Source of the DNA: Candidatus Dependentiae bacterium
Lineage (GTDB): Bacteria; Babelota; Babeliae; Babelales; UBA12411
Length of the DNA stretch: 64,000 nucleotides
Direction: 5' to 3'
Assembly: GCA_003511165.1 (NCBI GenBank)
Contig: DOJW01000002.1
Coordinates: forward strand, 661 to 64,660
The stretch's first letter is position 1. Every line of letters starts with the position of its first letter. This document shows positions 43,794-52,917 of the stretch, in pieces. Made by a program: the position numbers and the translations under genes. The notes under the pieces are model-generated. The model was not told where the DNA came from and did no database searches. It worked only from the letters and a program-made list of their open reading frames with translations.

Positions 43794-44324
43794 TTATTGT
43801 AGATAACAAATTTTGATTGCATTGTCGTTTTGTAGATTGAATCGTCCATTTTTGAGTCTTTCTTCAAATTGTTTTGCAAAGTTTAGAACAAGAAAATATT
43901 TATTTATCGCAACAAGTTTTTCATCAAGTAAGAATGTAAATTCTTGCTTTTTTTTATTCCAAATTCCATCACTTACAAAATATTTTTCGATTAACATTAA
44001 AGGGTCATATTCTTTTTTTTGATAAAGAGAAGCAGCGATGTTTTCGATATGTTCACCGCTCCATTTTAAAGTTATTTTTTTTAAATTTAATACTTTTTTT
44101 GATCTAAAGATTAGCTCAAAAATTAAAGCTCTTTTTTCTTTGATGTTGCAAGTTTTGATATTTTGTTCACCTAGATCTTGCCACAAGGAGGTGGTTTTGA
44201 GACTAAATTTTTCGTTTAATATTTGGCTGTTTAGATTGGTTTGAATTTGAAAACTTAATAAAAATATTATTAAGTTTTTTAAGATTTTTAGTTCGCTTTT
44301 TTTTACGACTTTTAGCATCTTCAT
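43794..44324 (-). CDS. Exported protein of unknown function (DUF4390-like)
   Basis: A 176-residue protein with a hydrophobic N-terminal segment (about 15-33). The body ('IFELIFRSKKVLNLKKITLKWSGEHIENI', 'LDEKLVAINKYFLVL') is strand-rich, similar in style to DUF4390 periplasmic proteins, but I am not sure of the family. The end is 'NAIKICYLQ'. It lies between the FAD enzyme and the TonB-like gene on the same strand with gaps of about 85 and 109 bases. Confidence 0.6.
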   Translation of the reverse strand: MKMLKVVKKSELKILKNLIIFLLSFQIQTNLNSQILNEKFSLKTTSLWQDLGEQNIKTCNIKEKRALIFELIFRSKKVLNLKKITLKWSGEHIENIAASLYQKKEYDPLMLIEKYFVSDGIWNKKKQEFTFLLDEKLVAINKYFLVLNFAKQFEERLKNGRFNLQNDNAIKICYLQ

Positions 44325-44433
44325 CTCAATCTACCTTTTGTGTTGAATGTTTTTATTTAGTTTATCAAAGAGATGCAATATAGAAGAAATAATTTTAATA
44401 AAAATAAAAAAAAGATTTTTAGAGGTGGAAGTT

Positions 44434-45681
44434 CTAGGCTTTTTCTAAAGATAGGGCATAAATTGAAAAATTAAAAAAATCATATTCGATTAGATAACAT
44501 AATTTTTTTAATTTAAGGTCTGCTGGAACTTTTAAAACCGGAAAGGTATGTTTTATAGCTTTGTAAAAGGTTTTATCTATATTTTCATTGCCGCAAGATT
44601 CTACTTTTTGCGAATCTTCTAGTTCCCCTTTGTCATTAAAAGTTATTTGCACAGATGTTGGCTTGCTTAATATATGAGTGATGTTTAAATTTCTGCATTC
44701 GATTCGGATAGAATGCATCATTGAATTTGCTACTTTATTTAAATAATTCATGTAACGTATTTTTTCCTGTATTACTTCCCAAGGTGCATCTTCATCTCCA
44801 TCTTGAGTTATGTTTCCTATTCCATTAAATCTATTTAATTTAATTATCTGTTTTTTACTATCTTTTGGCAGAGGTAAAACTGTTTTTTCATTTTCTGCTA
44901 CAAAATCATTTTCATCGTAAAAAAGTTTGGGTTTTTCAGTTTTAGATGTTTTGTTTGGGATTGATTTACTTTTGAATAGGTTGCTTAAAGCCATTTGTTT
45001 TAGTTTAATCTCATGATCATCTTTTGTTTCTGAGACTTCTGATTCTTTTGTTTCTTGATCTTGCGGTATTGTTTCTTTTTTTATTTTGGAAGGTTTTGAA
45101 GCAGGGATATTTCCATTTTCGCTCAAATTTTCAAATTCTAATTTGCTAGGGTTAATTTTTTTTTCTTTAAGTTTTGCTTCTTTTGTTGAAGAATATTTTT
45201 CTTCAATTTGTTTTGGTGTTATTTCTTCTTTTAAATCTTCATTTTCAACGAATGTTTCTTTTTCGGATTCTTTATTTGGAGTATCATTTTTTTTGTGAGC
45301 TATTTCAAGAGTTGATCCTTTTACCACTTCGCCATTTGGTGTAAACATGATGTCTAATTTGTATTTTTTTTCTTTAGGATCTGATTTGAGCGGGGGGATT
45401 TCTTTTTGTTTTTGAGCTTCCTGTGGTAATGACGGAGCGGTTTGTGGAGTTTCTTTTTTTGGAGGAAGCTTGTTTTCCGCCAACTTAGTTTCATTTTTTA
45501 AATTTTCATCAGGTAGAAATATAACTTTGGTTTCAACCTTTTTGTCGTTTCTAGGCCAATAAAAGGTTCCAGATTTGAATTTTGTTTGTAGAAAGAAAAA
45601 TAGAAATATTAAGTGAAGTATTATTGATATTGCGATTGCAATAATAAAAACTTTTTTTCGAATTAATTTTTTAAATTTCAC
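44434..45681 (-). CDS. TonB/TolA-like envelope-spanning protein
   Basis: A 415-residue protein. One N-terminal membrane helix (about 12-32) is followed by a Pro/Lys/Glu-rich linker (about 60-260) that can span the periplasm. A C-terminal domain ('SVQITFNDKGELEDSQKVESCGNENIDKT' to the end) has the TonB C-terminal signature of strands around a Gly-Asn-rich turn. It would couple an inner-membrane motor to outer-membrane receptors. No ExbB/ExbD lies nearby. Confidence 0.8.
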   Translation of the reverse strand: MKFKKLIRKKVFIIAIAISIILHLIFLFFFLQTKFKSGTFYWPRNDKKVETKVIFLPDENLKNETKLAENKLPPKKETPQTAPSLPQEAQKQKEIPPLKSDPKEKKYKLDIMFTPNGEVVKGSTLEIAHKKNDTPNKESEKETFVENEDLKEEITPKQIEEKYSSTKEAKLKEKKINPSKLEFENLSENGNIPASKPSKIKKETIPQDQETKESEVSETKDDHEIKLKQMALSNLFKSKSIPNKTSKTEKPKLFYDENDFVAENEKTVLPLPKDSKKQIIKLNRFNGIGNITQDGDEDAPWEVIQEKIRYMNYLNKVANSMMHSIRIECRNLNITHILSKPTSVQITFNDKGELEDSQKVESCGNENIDKTFYKAIKHTFPVLKVPADLKLKKLCYLIEYDFFNFSIYALSLEKA

Positions 45682-46112
45682 TAATTTTATCCTTTTTATA
45701 TCAACTAGTTTAATTGATAAAGAAGTCTATTTTCATTAGTTATAAATTTCATTGAGGTTTTTGTTATTTTAAAAGGTTATTTTAAGAGATTAATCATCCC
45801 TTAAAAATTATTCCAATTATTTAATTTAATTCCATTCTTCTTTAGTTTCTTTATTTTTCACTCTATCTCTAGCTGTCACCTTGCGTGTAGCAAATCAAAA
45901 AATAAATTAAAGACTAAAATAAACGAGAGAAGAGTTGGTGAATATTCAAAAAATTAATAAAAATAAATTAAATAATAATTCCTTAAAAATAATAAAAAGA
46001 AGTTATAGAAGAATAAAAAGAACTATTTTTTTATTAATTTTAAATTTTAATACCAATTATTTTAAACTCCCCATTGATTAAAATAATAAAATGGTTTTTT
46101 AAAGGAAAATTT
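45682..46112. other. Gene-poor AT-rich region
   Basis: Divergent spacer between the TonB-like gene and the PfkB kinase gene. It is almost pure A/T in the right half. The only candidate is a 47-codon frame at 45938. Otherwise I see no RNA gene and no strong hairpin. Confidence 0.55.
45938..46081 (+). CDS. Possible small basic peptide
   Basis: GTG start with GAGAAGAG a few bases upstream, 47 residues with a basic centre ('KIIKRSYRRIKRTIF') and a hydrophobic end, stop at 46079. It lies just before the kinase gene. In DNA this A/T-rich such a frame could occur by chance, so confidence is low. Confidence 0.22.
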   Translation: MNIQKINKNKLNNNSLKIIKRSYRRIKRTIFLLILNFNTNYFKLPID

Positions 46113-47300
46113 ATGAAATATTTTTTTACAAAAGTAGGCTTAGCAACAATCTTTTTGGGCGGATCTTTTTTGATTGCAACTGTTGAAACTAAAAAAGTGT
46201 TAACAGTTGGTGGTGTCACTTGTGACTTTTTTCTTGAAATGGATGGTAAGGGTTTAGATTATATTTCTTTAACTGATGAGGGTAAAAGGGTTTCTTTTAT
46301 AGCATTTCATGAGGGGAATAAAGTTGATTTGACAGGATTGCATCAGTACAGTGGCGGTGGAGCGGGCAATGCGGCTGTTTCTTTTAGCAAGCAGGGGGTT
46401 GAAACTGCAGTTTTTTGTAAAGTAGGAAACGATTCTTTTGGGAAATCTATTTTAGAAGAATTTAACAATTTTGGAATATCTACAAAACATGTTTTGGTTG
46501 ATGAAAAGCTTACAACAGCTAGTTCTTTTATTATTTCATCACAGAGTGGCGAGCGGACGATTCTTGTTAATCGTGGAGCTAATACCAATATTAAATTGGA
46601 AAGCTTTGCGTCTTCGGTGCTTGAAGAAGTTGATGGAATATATATAACAGCGCTAAGCGGTAAGTCGGCGGAAATTTTGCTTCCAATTTTGCAAATGGCG
46701 CATGAAAAAAATATTTTGGTTGCGCTCAATCCTGGAGTTGCGCAGCTGAAGGGAGGTAAAAATTGCATTTTGAATGGATTAAAATTTATAGATATTTTAA
46801 TTTTGAATGAAGTAGAAGCTGCAGTTTTAGCAGAAACTTTTTGCAATTGTGGATTCAATTTATCTAATAAACAATTAGAAAATTCTAACAATAAAAATAT
46901 TCCAGAATTTTTGCAGAAACCGATTTTTGCAAAAGGGGAAAGGATGGTTTCATTAACAGATTTTTGTAGCTCTTTAATCGCCCTGGGACCAAAGATTGTT
47001 TTGGTAACAAATGGTAGCGCGGGAGCATATGCTTTTAGTGAAAAGGCTGTCTTTTATCATGCTATTTTACCAGTAAATGTTGTGAACACAATAGGCGCGG
47101 GGGATGCTTTTGGATCTACATTTGTAGGTTCTTTTTTAAGTGGGAAAAATATAGAGCAGTCTATGAGGTTTGCGACAATTAATAGCGCATCGGTGGTTGG
47201 AGTCGAAGATGCAAAAAGTGGTCTTTTGTCAAAAAAGGAAATCGAAGAGCGATCTTTAGAAATTAGAAGAGATTTTTTTTCACAGTTCTTGATTTATTGA
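46113..47300 (+). CDS. PfkB family sugar kinase with an N-terminal export signal
   Basis: A 395-residue ribokinase-like enzyme. I start it at ATG 46113, with AAAGGAA six to seven bases upstream. The catalytic core begins at about residue 27 ('KKVLTVGGVTCDFF') with 'GGGAGNAAVSFSKQGV' and the anion-hole motif 'NTIGAGDAFGS' (Asp near 331). Residues 1-25 ('MKYFFTKVGLATIFLGGSFL...') are a signal peptide or membrane anchor that ordinary PfkB kinases do not have. If exported it would have no ATP in the periplasm, unless it works in the host. Alternatively the signal is a membrane tether facing the cytoplasm. Confidence 0.88.
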   Translation: MKYFFTKVGLATIFLGGSFLIATVETKKVLTVGGVTCDFFLEMDGKGLDYISLTDEGKRVSFIAFHEGNKVDLTGLHQYSGGGAGNAAVSFSKQGVETAVFCKVGNDSFGKSILEEFNNFGISTKHVLVDEKLTTASSFIISSQSGERTILVNRGANTNIKLESFASSVLEEVDGIYITALSGKSAEILLPILQMAHEKNILVALNPGVAQLKGGKNCILNGLKFIDILILNEVEAAVLAETFCNCGFNLSNKQLENSNNKNIPEFLQKPIFAKGERMVSLTDFCSSLIALGPKIVLVTNGSAGAYAFSEKAVFYHAILPVNVVNTIGAGDAFGSTFVGSFLSGKNIEQSMRFATINSASVVGVEDAKSGLLSKKEIEERSLEIRRDFFSQFLIY

Positions 47301-47463
47301 TTTTTAATTTTTTAATCTGACAAAATTAAGTAGCAAAAAGAATAAAAAGTAAAAAAATATTTTTATTGCAAAAGTTTTGGACTTTTGAAAAGGTAGTTTT
47401 GTTGCTAAAAGTTCAAATAAAGCCAGGTAGAATAGTAAAGAAAAAAAGAAGGAGAGGATGACG

Positions 47464-48780
47464 ATGAAACAAAATCGCAAACTGCTTATAACGATCCTAG
47501 CAGTAGGATTAACGACAAGCGCAGCAGCAATTGATAACGCGCATTTTTATAAAGCTGCACATCTGCATAGATCATCAACAACAAGTGTATTTGATAAAGT
47601 AGAAAACTATGAAAATTATAATTGGTTTACTAAATTAGATTTGTCATATGCATATGGAGATGCAAGATCATCTTGGGACAAAAACGGTCACACAGGCTCA
47701 CTTTTAAATAGAGTCGGTACGCACAACATGTTGTATCTATTTGAAAATGTTACTAAACTTTCAACATTTCAATATTATGCCGATTTCTTTTCAATGGCTG
47801 TAGCAAACCATGCAGGAACAAACGACAATTTTGGTCAATTAGATTTCCATGGCAAATTCAGAATTCATGATGTTAACATAGATCTTCGTCAGAATTTGGT
47901 ATCAAAATTCTTTGTAAATTTACAGGTTCCAGTTCGTAGTGTAAGTGTACGAAGCATTTCTTATACAGATCTTTCACCAGACAATGGAATTTATTCAAAG
48001 ACAACGCATGAGTGGATTCAATTCAAAAATCAATTAAATACGATTTTAAACACTTATGGCTATAACTCTTATGGCTCAAAATATGAAAAGACATCATTTG
48101 GTGATGTAAGTTTACTTCTTGGCTGGGAAGGTGATTTCAAGACTGAAGGCAAAGACCCAATTAAATTTAATTTGACAGCAAAAGCTGGAGTGTTATTCCC
48201 AACCGGTGTCAAAGAGAAGACAAATTATGTTTTCTCAGTTCCAACTGGATACAATGGCCACTGGGCTATTCCTCTGTTTGTACAATTTGACATGATTCCA
48301 AATGATTGGCTTACAATTGACGGCCAAGCTAGCGCAGCATTCTTCTTCGACAAAACAATGAATAAGAGAATGAAAACTTTCTCAAAACAACAAAGTGATA
48401 TTCGCCTAGCACAAGGAAATGCAAAAGAAGAAAAAGGAACATTATGGCATCTTGGTACCGATATCAAATTTGACCATATTTTAAAAGGTCTTTCAGCCCT
48501 TGTCGGATATTCCTACAACAAACAAGAAAAAGATACTTTGACTCCAAAAGATTCTTCACTCTTTGATCATTCAGCAGTCAATAGCGATAGTTTGATTAAA
48601 GGTTTTACGATGCATGTAATTCACTTCATGGTCGATTATGACTTTAGTGTTCACATGTCAGATTCGAAATGGGCACCTCGCTTAAATGTTTTCTATAACT
48701 ATCCATTTGATGGTAAGAATGCATTTAAAACAGATATGATTGGAGCCGGACTTGGCATGGATATTCGCTGGAAATTTTAA
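47464..48780 (+). CDS. Outer-membrane beta-barrel-type protein (family shared with the gene at 63452)
   Basis: A 438-residue protein from ATG 47464, which has GGAGAGG at proper distance; an ATG two codons earlier overlaps the site. It has a signal peptide (about 1-21). The rest alternates polar and aromatic residues in strands ending in 'MDIRWKF', a C-terminal aromatic as in outer-membrane barrels. The mature start 'HLHRSSTTS' resembles 'SLHRSHTLKS' in the partial gene at the window end. No database family recognised; a porin or adhesin role is inferred. Confidence 0.78.
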   Translation: MKQNRKLLITILAVGLTTSAAAIDNAHFYKAAHLHRSSTTSVFDKVENYENYNWFTKLDLSYAYGDARSSWDKNGHTGSLLNRVGTHNMLYLFENVTKLSTFQYYADFFSMAVANHAGTNDNFGQLDFHGKFRIHDVNIDLRQNLVSKFFVNLQVPVRSVSVRSISYTDLSPDNGIYSKTTHEWIQFKNQLNTILNTYGYNSYGSKYEKTSFGDVSLLLGWEGDFKTEGKDPIKFNLTAKAGVLFPTGVKEKTNYVFSVPTGYNGHWAIPLFVQFDMIPNDWLTIDGQASAAFFFDKTMNKRMKTFSKQQSDIRLAQGNAKEEKGTLWHLGTDIKFDHILKGLSALVGYSYNKQEKDTLTPKDSSLFDHSAVNSDSLIKGFTMHVIHFMVDYDFSVHMSDSKWAPRLNVFYNYPFDGKNAFKTDMIGAGLGMDIRWKF

Positions 48781-48824
48781 ATAAAAATGTTAATTAGTTA
48801 ATGAAAAAAAATAAGGAGAATAAT

Positions 48825-51602
48825 ATGAAGCAACTTAAGATTTTGACGCTGCTTGGCGCTGCATGCTTGTTCACATCGCTTGCAGCGGTTGTGCAGGTTA
48901 GTCAAAGTAGCAGTGTTACCAATTTTGCACAAAATATATCTGCAAAAGCTTATGACCGTTATACGGGTACATTTTATCTGGGAACACAGCAGCCAAATTT
49001 TAATTACTCACTTGCAATGGCTGGTCGTGATGCTACTGTATTTACGCCGCTTGCAACTGCAGCGTATGATGCTTTCAATTATGCAATAACCACAACAAGT
49101 TTAGGATTAATAAATAATGGCGGTGGAGCTGCAACTCATTTGGTATTTACAACAACAAACCCATTTTTGAATGCAGTAGTTCTTACCGATGCAAATTATG
49201 TAACTACAGGTTTAGCTGTTCGTTTAACCGGCACTGATAGTAATGCATCGAGTTTTGATACAGTTGTAGGTTCTACAGAATTTGCATTTTTGCGTGTTCA
49301 TGGATTTCCAGGAACTGATTCATTAGGATCTGGAATTACCGCCGTTTGGTTTAGTGGAACAAGTGCACCTCATTTGATGGGCAATGCTGTTAAATGGAAT
49401 TCAGCTAAAGGAACATATTATGGTGATGGTTCACCTATGCGTATTGCAAGTGCTGACTCTGTTATGACATTGTCTCCACATGTAAATGATTTATATTGGA
49501 ATCCAACATTTGCAACTTTATTTATTACGGGAACTGTAAATGCAAGAAATGTTGGCGCTGCAACGACTGATTATTATTCTGCTATTTCTACTGCAACAAT
49601 AGCAGGAGGAACTCTTGTTTTAAGAGATATTTTGCCTTATGGTGTAAATCCTGCTGCAAGCAATTTAAAAACAATTTTTGCTTATACTAATGCCTCTAAT
49701 GCAAGTATAGCTTCTATTAATATTAATAAAATACGTACAATGACTACATCAACTGGTAATAATTATTTAATTGTTAATGGCGGAATTGAACAGTATGGAG
49801 CAACAACTTCTGTTGGTAACAATATTTATTGTTTACGTTACAGTACAACTGAATATCAAGTCATACAAAACAAATCATACTATGTAAATTTACCAAATAA
49901 CTTTAACGAAGTTACATTGGCTGGTGATTCTGCATATTCATTAACTGTTGGTGGTGGCACAGCTCCTTGGGCAAGTACATCATATGCTTCTGATATGGAA
50001 GTGGTCGGCGATACTGTTTATGTATCATTTCATAGTTCTTTAGCCGCTCGTGATGCAAATAATGACTTTGGTGTTTGGTCTTCGCAAGCTCTTTTTGATA
50101 ACAATGGAACAATTATTGGCTGGACAAAATGGGAAAGAGTAATGACTTCTTTTGGAGGTTTCGATACGCCAAATATTTATCAAGATAAAGCTAGATTCTT
50201 CTCTGTTGATGCAAAAACTGGAAAAGTTTGGGAAGTTGTAAATGAATCTACAGATACAAATCCAAGAATTGTTTATAGAACAAGCTGGATAACTTCAAGT
50301 TTTACCGCTGATTCTTTGCCTTACAAATTAAATCAAGATTCATTTTTCAACGATTATGGAATTTCTTGTTGCTTGGATTTAGTTGCAGGTACAACATCTC
50401 TTTATAATCCAAGCAATCCTTATAACTCAATGGCATTGTTTGGTGGTTATCAGCAAGTTGCTATGGCTTTGACCTCTTTTGGTAATCAAAGAGAAACTAA
50501 TTATGAGGATTATAATTTTGGAACTCCTTTACAGTATTATAGTAAAACAACTCTTCCAAATTCAGCAATGGTAAGATGTTTGCAGTTCTCGAGACCTATG
50601 ATGGAAGCCGCTGCTACAAAAGGATATTTCTTTGCAGGAACCGATAATGGTTTATATGTTTATGCAAAAACAGCTAGTCCTTATGCAGGATTTGATACTT
50701 CACGAGGATCGGGTGGTATTTCTGATAATTTAGGTACTTTCTTCTCAACCCCTGATACTTATGCATGGCGTAAAATGTCTTCAAGTTCAATTGAAGGAAC
50801 AGTCTCTCAAATAGAAAGTGACGGTGTTTATATTTATGTTGTTGAACAGGATATTACATCCATTGGAAGCTTGAAGAGCAGATTGTGGAGAATAACTCTT
50901 GCAAATGATGTTACCGCCATGACAACTGTAACCAAAATCGCAGAATCAGGCGCAACCCGTAGTATTCCTACAAATGCTGTAATTTCTGGATTTAAGATTG
51001 TAACTAATGCAACAGGCCAACTTGTTTACGGAGTTCTATCTACAAATGCCGGAGTTTTTGATTCAAATGTGTCATTAACTGGATTTGATATGGGCGTTCT
51101 TGCACATAGTTGGACTACTATAGATAGTACAAGATGTTATCATTCATTATATGCGCCAAAACATACACCAACATCAAGCATTCCGGACTATAATGGACAA
51201 TCTACAAAACTATTTGGAATAAGCTTCTCGGATCCAGGTCTCCAAAATTACTATCAAAACAGTCAGTTTAATATAATCAATTCACCATTTGCAGCTTCTC
51301 CAGTTGTAAGAAGTGATTATACGAACTCAAGCAGTTCGATCACCTATCTTGATCGTTCACTATCATTCTACACAGATGGTGGTAGAAGATTATTCACAAG
51401 GTTCGATCCGACTGAAACATTAACTTACAGTTCATTAGATTCACTTCCATACAATTCAGCAGAGTGGAATATGTCGGCTCCATTTGCCCCATCAGAAATT
51501 GGTGTAAATGCAGATATTTCTAGAATTCACTGGATTGAAAATATTTCAGGAATTGGAACAATCTTAGCAGGAACTGATAACGGAGTTATTTCCTTAGAAT
51601 AG
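48825..51602 (+). CDS. Large secreted surface protein of unknown function
   Basis: A 925-residue protein starting at ATG 48825 with AAGGAG six bases upstream (an ATG 24 bases earlier has no site). Signal peptide about 1-21 ('LLGAACLFTSLAAVV'). It is rich in Ser, Thr, Asn, Tyr and short strands. Recurrent phrases 'FAGTDNGLYVYAK' and 'ILAGTDNGVISLE', with 'GTFYLGTQQ' and 'TLFITGTVN', suggest a beta-propeller-like fold with irregular blades. It follows the outer-membrane-type gene after 44 bases, so they may be co-expressed as a surface pair. It ends in a very strong terminator. Confidence 0.75.
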   Translation: MKQLKILTLLGAACLFTSLAAVVQVSQSSSVTNFAQNISAKAYDRYTGTFYLGTQQPNFNYSLAMAGRDATVFTPLATAAYDAFNYAITTTSLGLINNGGGAATHLVFTTTNPFLNAVVLTDANYVTTGLAVRLTGTDSNASSFDTVVGSTEFAFLRVHGFPGTDSLGSGITAVWFSGTSAPHLMGNAVKWNSAKGTYYGDGSPMRIASADSVMTLSPHVNDLYWNPTFATLFITGTVNARNVGAATTDYYSAISTATIAGGTLVLRDILPYGVNPAASNLKTIFAYTNASNASIASININKIRTMTTSTGNNYLIVNGGIEQYGATTSVGNNIYCLRYSTTEYQVIQNKSYYVNLPNNFNEVTLAGDSAYSLTVGGGTAPWASTSYASDMEVVGDTVYVSFHSSLAARDANNDFGVWSSQALFDNNGTIIGWTKWERVMTSFGGFDTPNIYQDKARFFSVDAKTGKVWEVVNESTDTNPRIVYRTSWITSSFTADSLPYKLNQDSFFNDYGISCCLDLVAGTTSLYNPSNPYNSMALFGGYQQVAMALTSFGNQRETNYEDYNFGTPLQYYSKTTLPNSAMVRCLQFSRPMMEAAATKGYFFAGTDNGLYVYAKTASPYAGFDTSRGSGGISDNLGTFFSTPDTYAWRKMSSSSIEGTVSQIESDGVYIYVVEQDITSIGSLKSRLWRITLANDVTAMTTVTKIAESGATRSIPTNAVISGFKIVTNATGQLVYGVLSTNAGVFDSNVSLTGFDMGVLAHSWTTIDSTRCYHSLYAPKHTPTSSIPDYNGQSTKLFGISFSDPGLQNYYQNSQFNIINSPFAASPVVRSDYTNSSSSITYLDRSLSFYTDGGRRLFTRFDPTETLTYSSLDSLPYNSAEWNMSAPFAPSEIGVNADISRIHWIENISGIGTILAGTDNGVISLE

Positions 51603-51612
51603 TTTTGCAAAA

Positions 51613-51665
51613 AACAAATAAATAGAAAGGGGCGGAATTTTCCGCCCCTTTCTATTTATTTGTTA
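51613..51665 (+). terminator. Terminator with a 25-base-pair perfect stem
   Basis: Arms 51613-51637 and 51640-51664 are exact reverse complements around a two-base TT centre. The core aaggggcggaa / ttccgcccctt is flanked by A/T-rich ends. It starts 11 bases after the stop of the 925-residue protein. Confidence 0.93.
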
Positions 51666-51785
51666 CAATCCATGTTTTGTCTAATTTTTAATTAAATATT
51701 TTTTAAATTTTAAAATTTTTGATATTTATTTCTTCTTCCGTTTCTTTATTTTATTAATTTTATTTTTACCTGCTCCCGCAGAGGG

Positions 51786-51906
51786 GCAAGGAGATTTTGT
51801 CGCAAAAACCTCCTTGCATCCTCCATGCGCCAAAAGAGCACTTTTGGATTTCCTACAACGCTAAACTATCTGGATGCAACTACGTTGCACTGCGATAGTA
51901 GCGTTG
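51786..51906 (+). repeat. Hairpins 1-3 of the cluster
   Basis: Hairpin 1: gcaaggag (51786-51793) with ctccttgc (51810-51817), extended inside by ttttg / caaaa. Hairpin 2: ccaaaag (51830-51836) with cttttgg (51841-51847). Hairpin 3 is nested: caacgc (51856-51861) with gcgttg (51901-51906), actatc (51865-51870) with gatagt (51894-51899), and tgcaac (51875-51880) with gttgca (51884-51889), loop tac. Confidence 0.75.
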
Positions 51907-52060
51907 CAATAAGGATATACAAATTTTATTTACTGGGTTTAGAACATTTGCGAAAATCTATTTTATATTTCCTTTATTTTTCTAAATTTGAAGTGTTGAA
52001 AAATTTAGAAAAACGTCTTTATGAGAGTGTAGGATTCCAAATTAGCGCTACCTGTTTGAA

Positions 52061-52208
52061 CCCGCCGTCACTAAAGTTATGGCGGGCTGGCTGCTGTCCA
52101 TCTTGATTTACGTAGAGCCTGTCCGCCGAAGTTTTAACGAAGGAGGAAGATTACAAAGAAACCTCTTTGTTTTGGGGATCCAAGGGTGCTCAAATTCAGC
52201 ACCCTTGG
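52061..52208 (+). repeat. Hairpins 4-6 of the cluster
   Basis: Hairpin 4: cccgcc (52061-52066) with ggcggg (52081-52086). Hairpin 5: acaaaga (52153-52159) with tctttgt (52164-52170). Hairpin 6: ccaagggtgct (52180-52190) with agcacccttgg (52198-52208), an 11-base-pair stem with a 7-base loop and no following T-run. Confidence 0.75.
52119..52131 (-). repeat. 13-base GC-rich repeat, copy A
   Basis: The minus strand reads cttcggcggacag, identical to copy B at 52930-52942 on the plus strand. The two copies are inverted and bracket the RdgB/HAM1 gene. Confidence 0.8.
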
Positions 52209-52330
52209 CCCATGCGGGTAACATCTTTGATAAAATAAAAAAGAAAAATAATCGTAAGTAGAGTTGATTAATTAAGTTTAAAAAATATGAATTATAAAAA
52301 TAGGGATATAAATAAGGGATGATCTATACC

Positions 52331-52903
52331 TTATGATTGACTTTGAAGCCATTTAATAAATTTTTTTAAAGCCATAAGTCTATAAGCAAATTCTTTTTCA
52401 TCTTCACTTCCTCTAATTTGCGAATAAGTTTTATCGCTACCATCTGGAACGAAAATCGCATCCCAAGGAAGCCCTTTTGGGGCATCAAAATTTGATGGTT
52501 TAACTATTTTGCCATCACATCTGCCTTCAAAAACTTCAAGATTATTTTCATCGATATAAACCATATACAAAAGAAAATATGCTTCCATATTTTTACCCAA
52601 AAGAGAAAATACGCCTTCGAATCCAATTCCTCTCAAGATAAATTTTGTCATAGTGCCAGGGAAATTGTTGAAACATTTGAAGTAAATTCCAGCGTCGTCA
52701 ACAAGAACTGGTTTTTTGAGAATTTCGAAAGCTTGTTTAGCTTTTGAGATTGCTATAGCTTTTGCATCTGTTGTTTGGTGTTCAAAAAGATCGCCATCGA
52801 ATTGTTTTAGATTTATCGAAGAAGAAACATGAGATTTTAGAAAACGGTTAACTTCATCGAATTTTCCGGGATTTGATGTAGCATAAAAAATTTCTTTTTT
52901 CAT
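52331..52903 (-). CDS. Non-canonical purine NTP pyrophosphatase (RdgB/HAM1 family)
   Basis: A 190-residue Ham1/ITPase-fold enzyme. Motifs: N-terminal 'FYATSNPGKFDEVNRFL' (about 5-21), 'ISKAKQAF', 'PVLVDDAGIYF' with catalytic Asp near 70, 'FEGRCDGKIV', 'GLPWDAIFVPDG' and 'AYRLMALKKF'. It removes dITP/XTP from the nucleotide pool. It is set apart from other genes by two GC-rich repeat zones, which suggests it may have been moved as a unit. Confidence 0.9.
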   Translation of the reverse strand: MKKEIFYATSNPGKFDEVNRFLKSHVSSSINLKQFDGDLFEHQTTDAKAIAISKAKQAFEILKKPVLVDDAGIYFKCFNNFPGTMTKFILRGIGFEGVFSLLGKNMEAYFLLYMVYIDENNLEVFEGRCDGKIVKPSNFDAPKGLPWDAIFVPDGSDKTYSQIRGSEDEKEFAYRLMALKKFIKWLQSQS

Positions 52904-52917
52904 AAAAGTTCCACGAT

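Larger units (their letters stand above)
51665..52330. other. Non-coding region with a GC-richer hairpin cluster
   Basis: About 660 bases without a convincing gene. The first 105 bases are plain A/T. From 51770 to 52210 base composition shifts towards G/C and six hairpins follow one another (listed separately). Two reading frames here (51825-52106 and 52079-52261) have no ribosome-binding site and overlap the hairpins, so I treat them as chance frames. Confidence 0.65.

Noticed and set aside
51825..52261. Two overlapping reading frames (93 and 60 residues) in the hairpin island
   Set aside because: No ribosome-binding sites, they run through several inverted repeats, and the peptides have mixed composition without any domain. 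Treated as chance frames in non-coding DNA.
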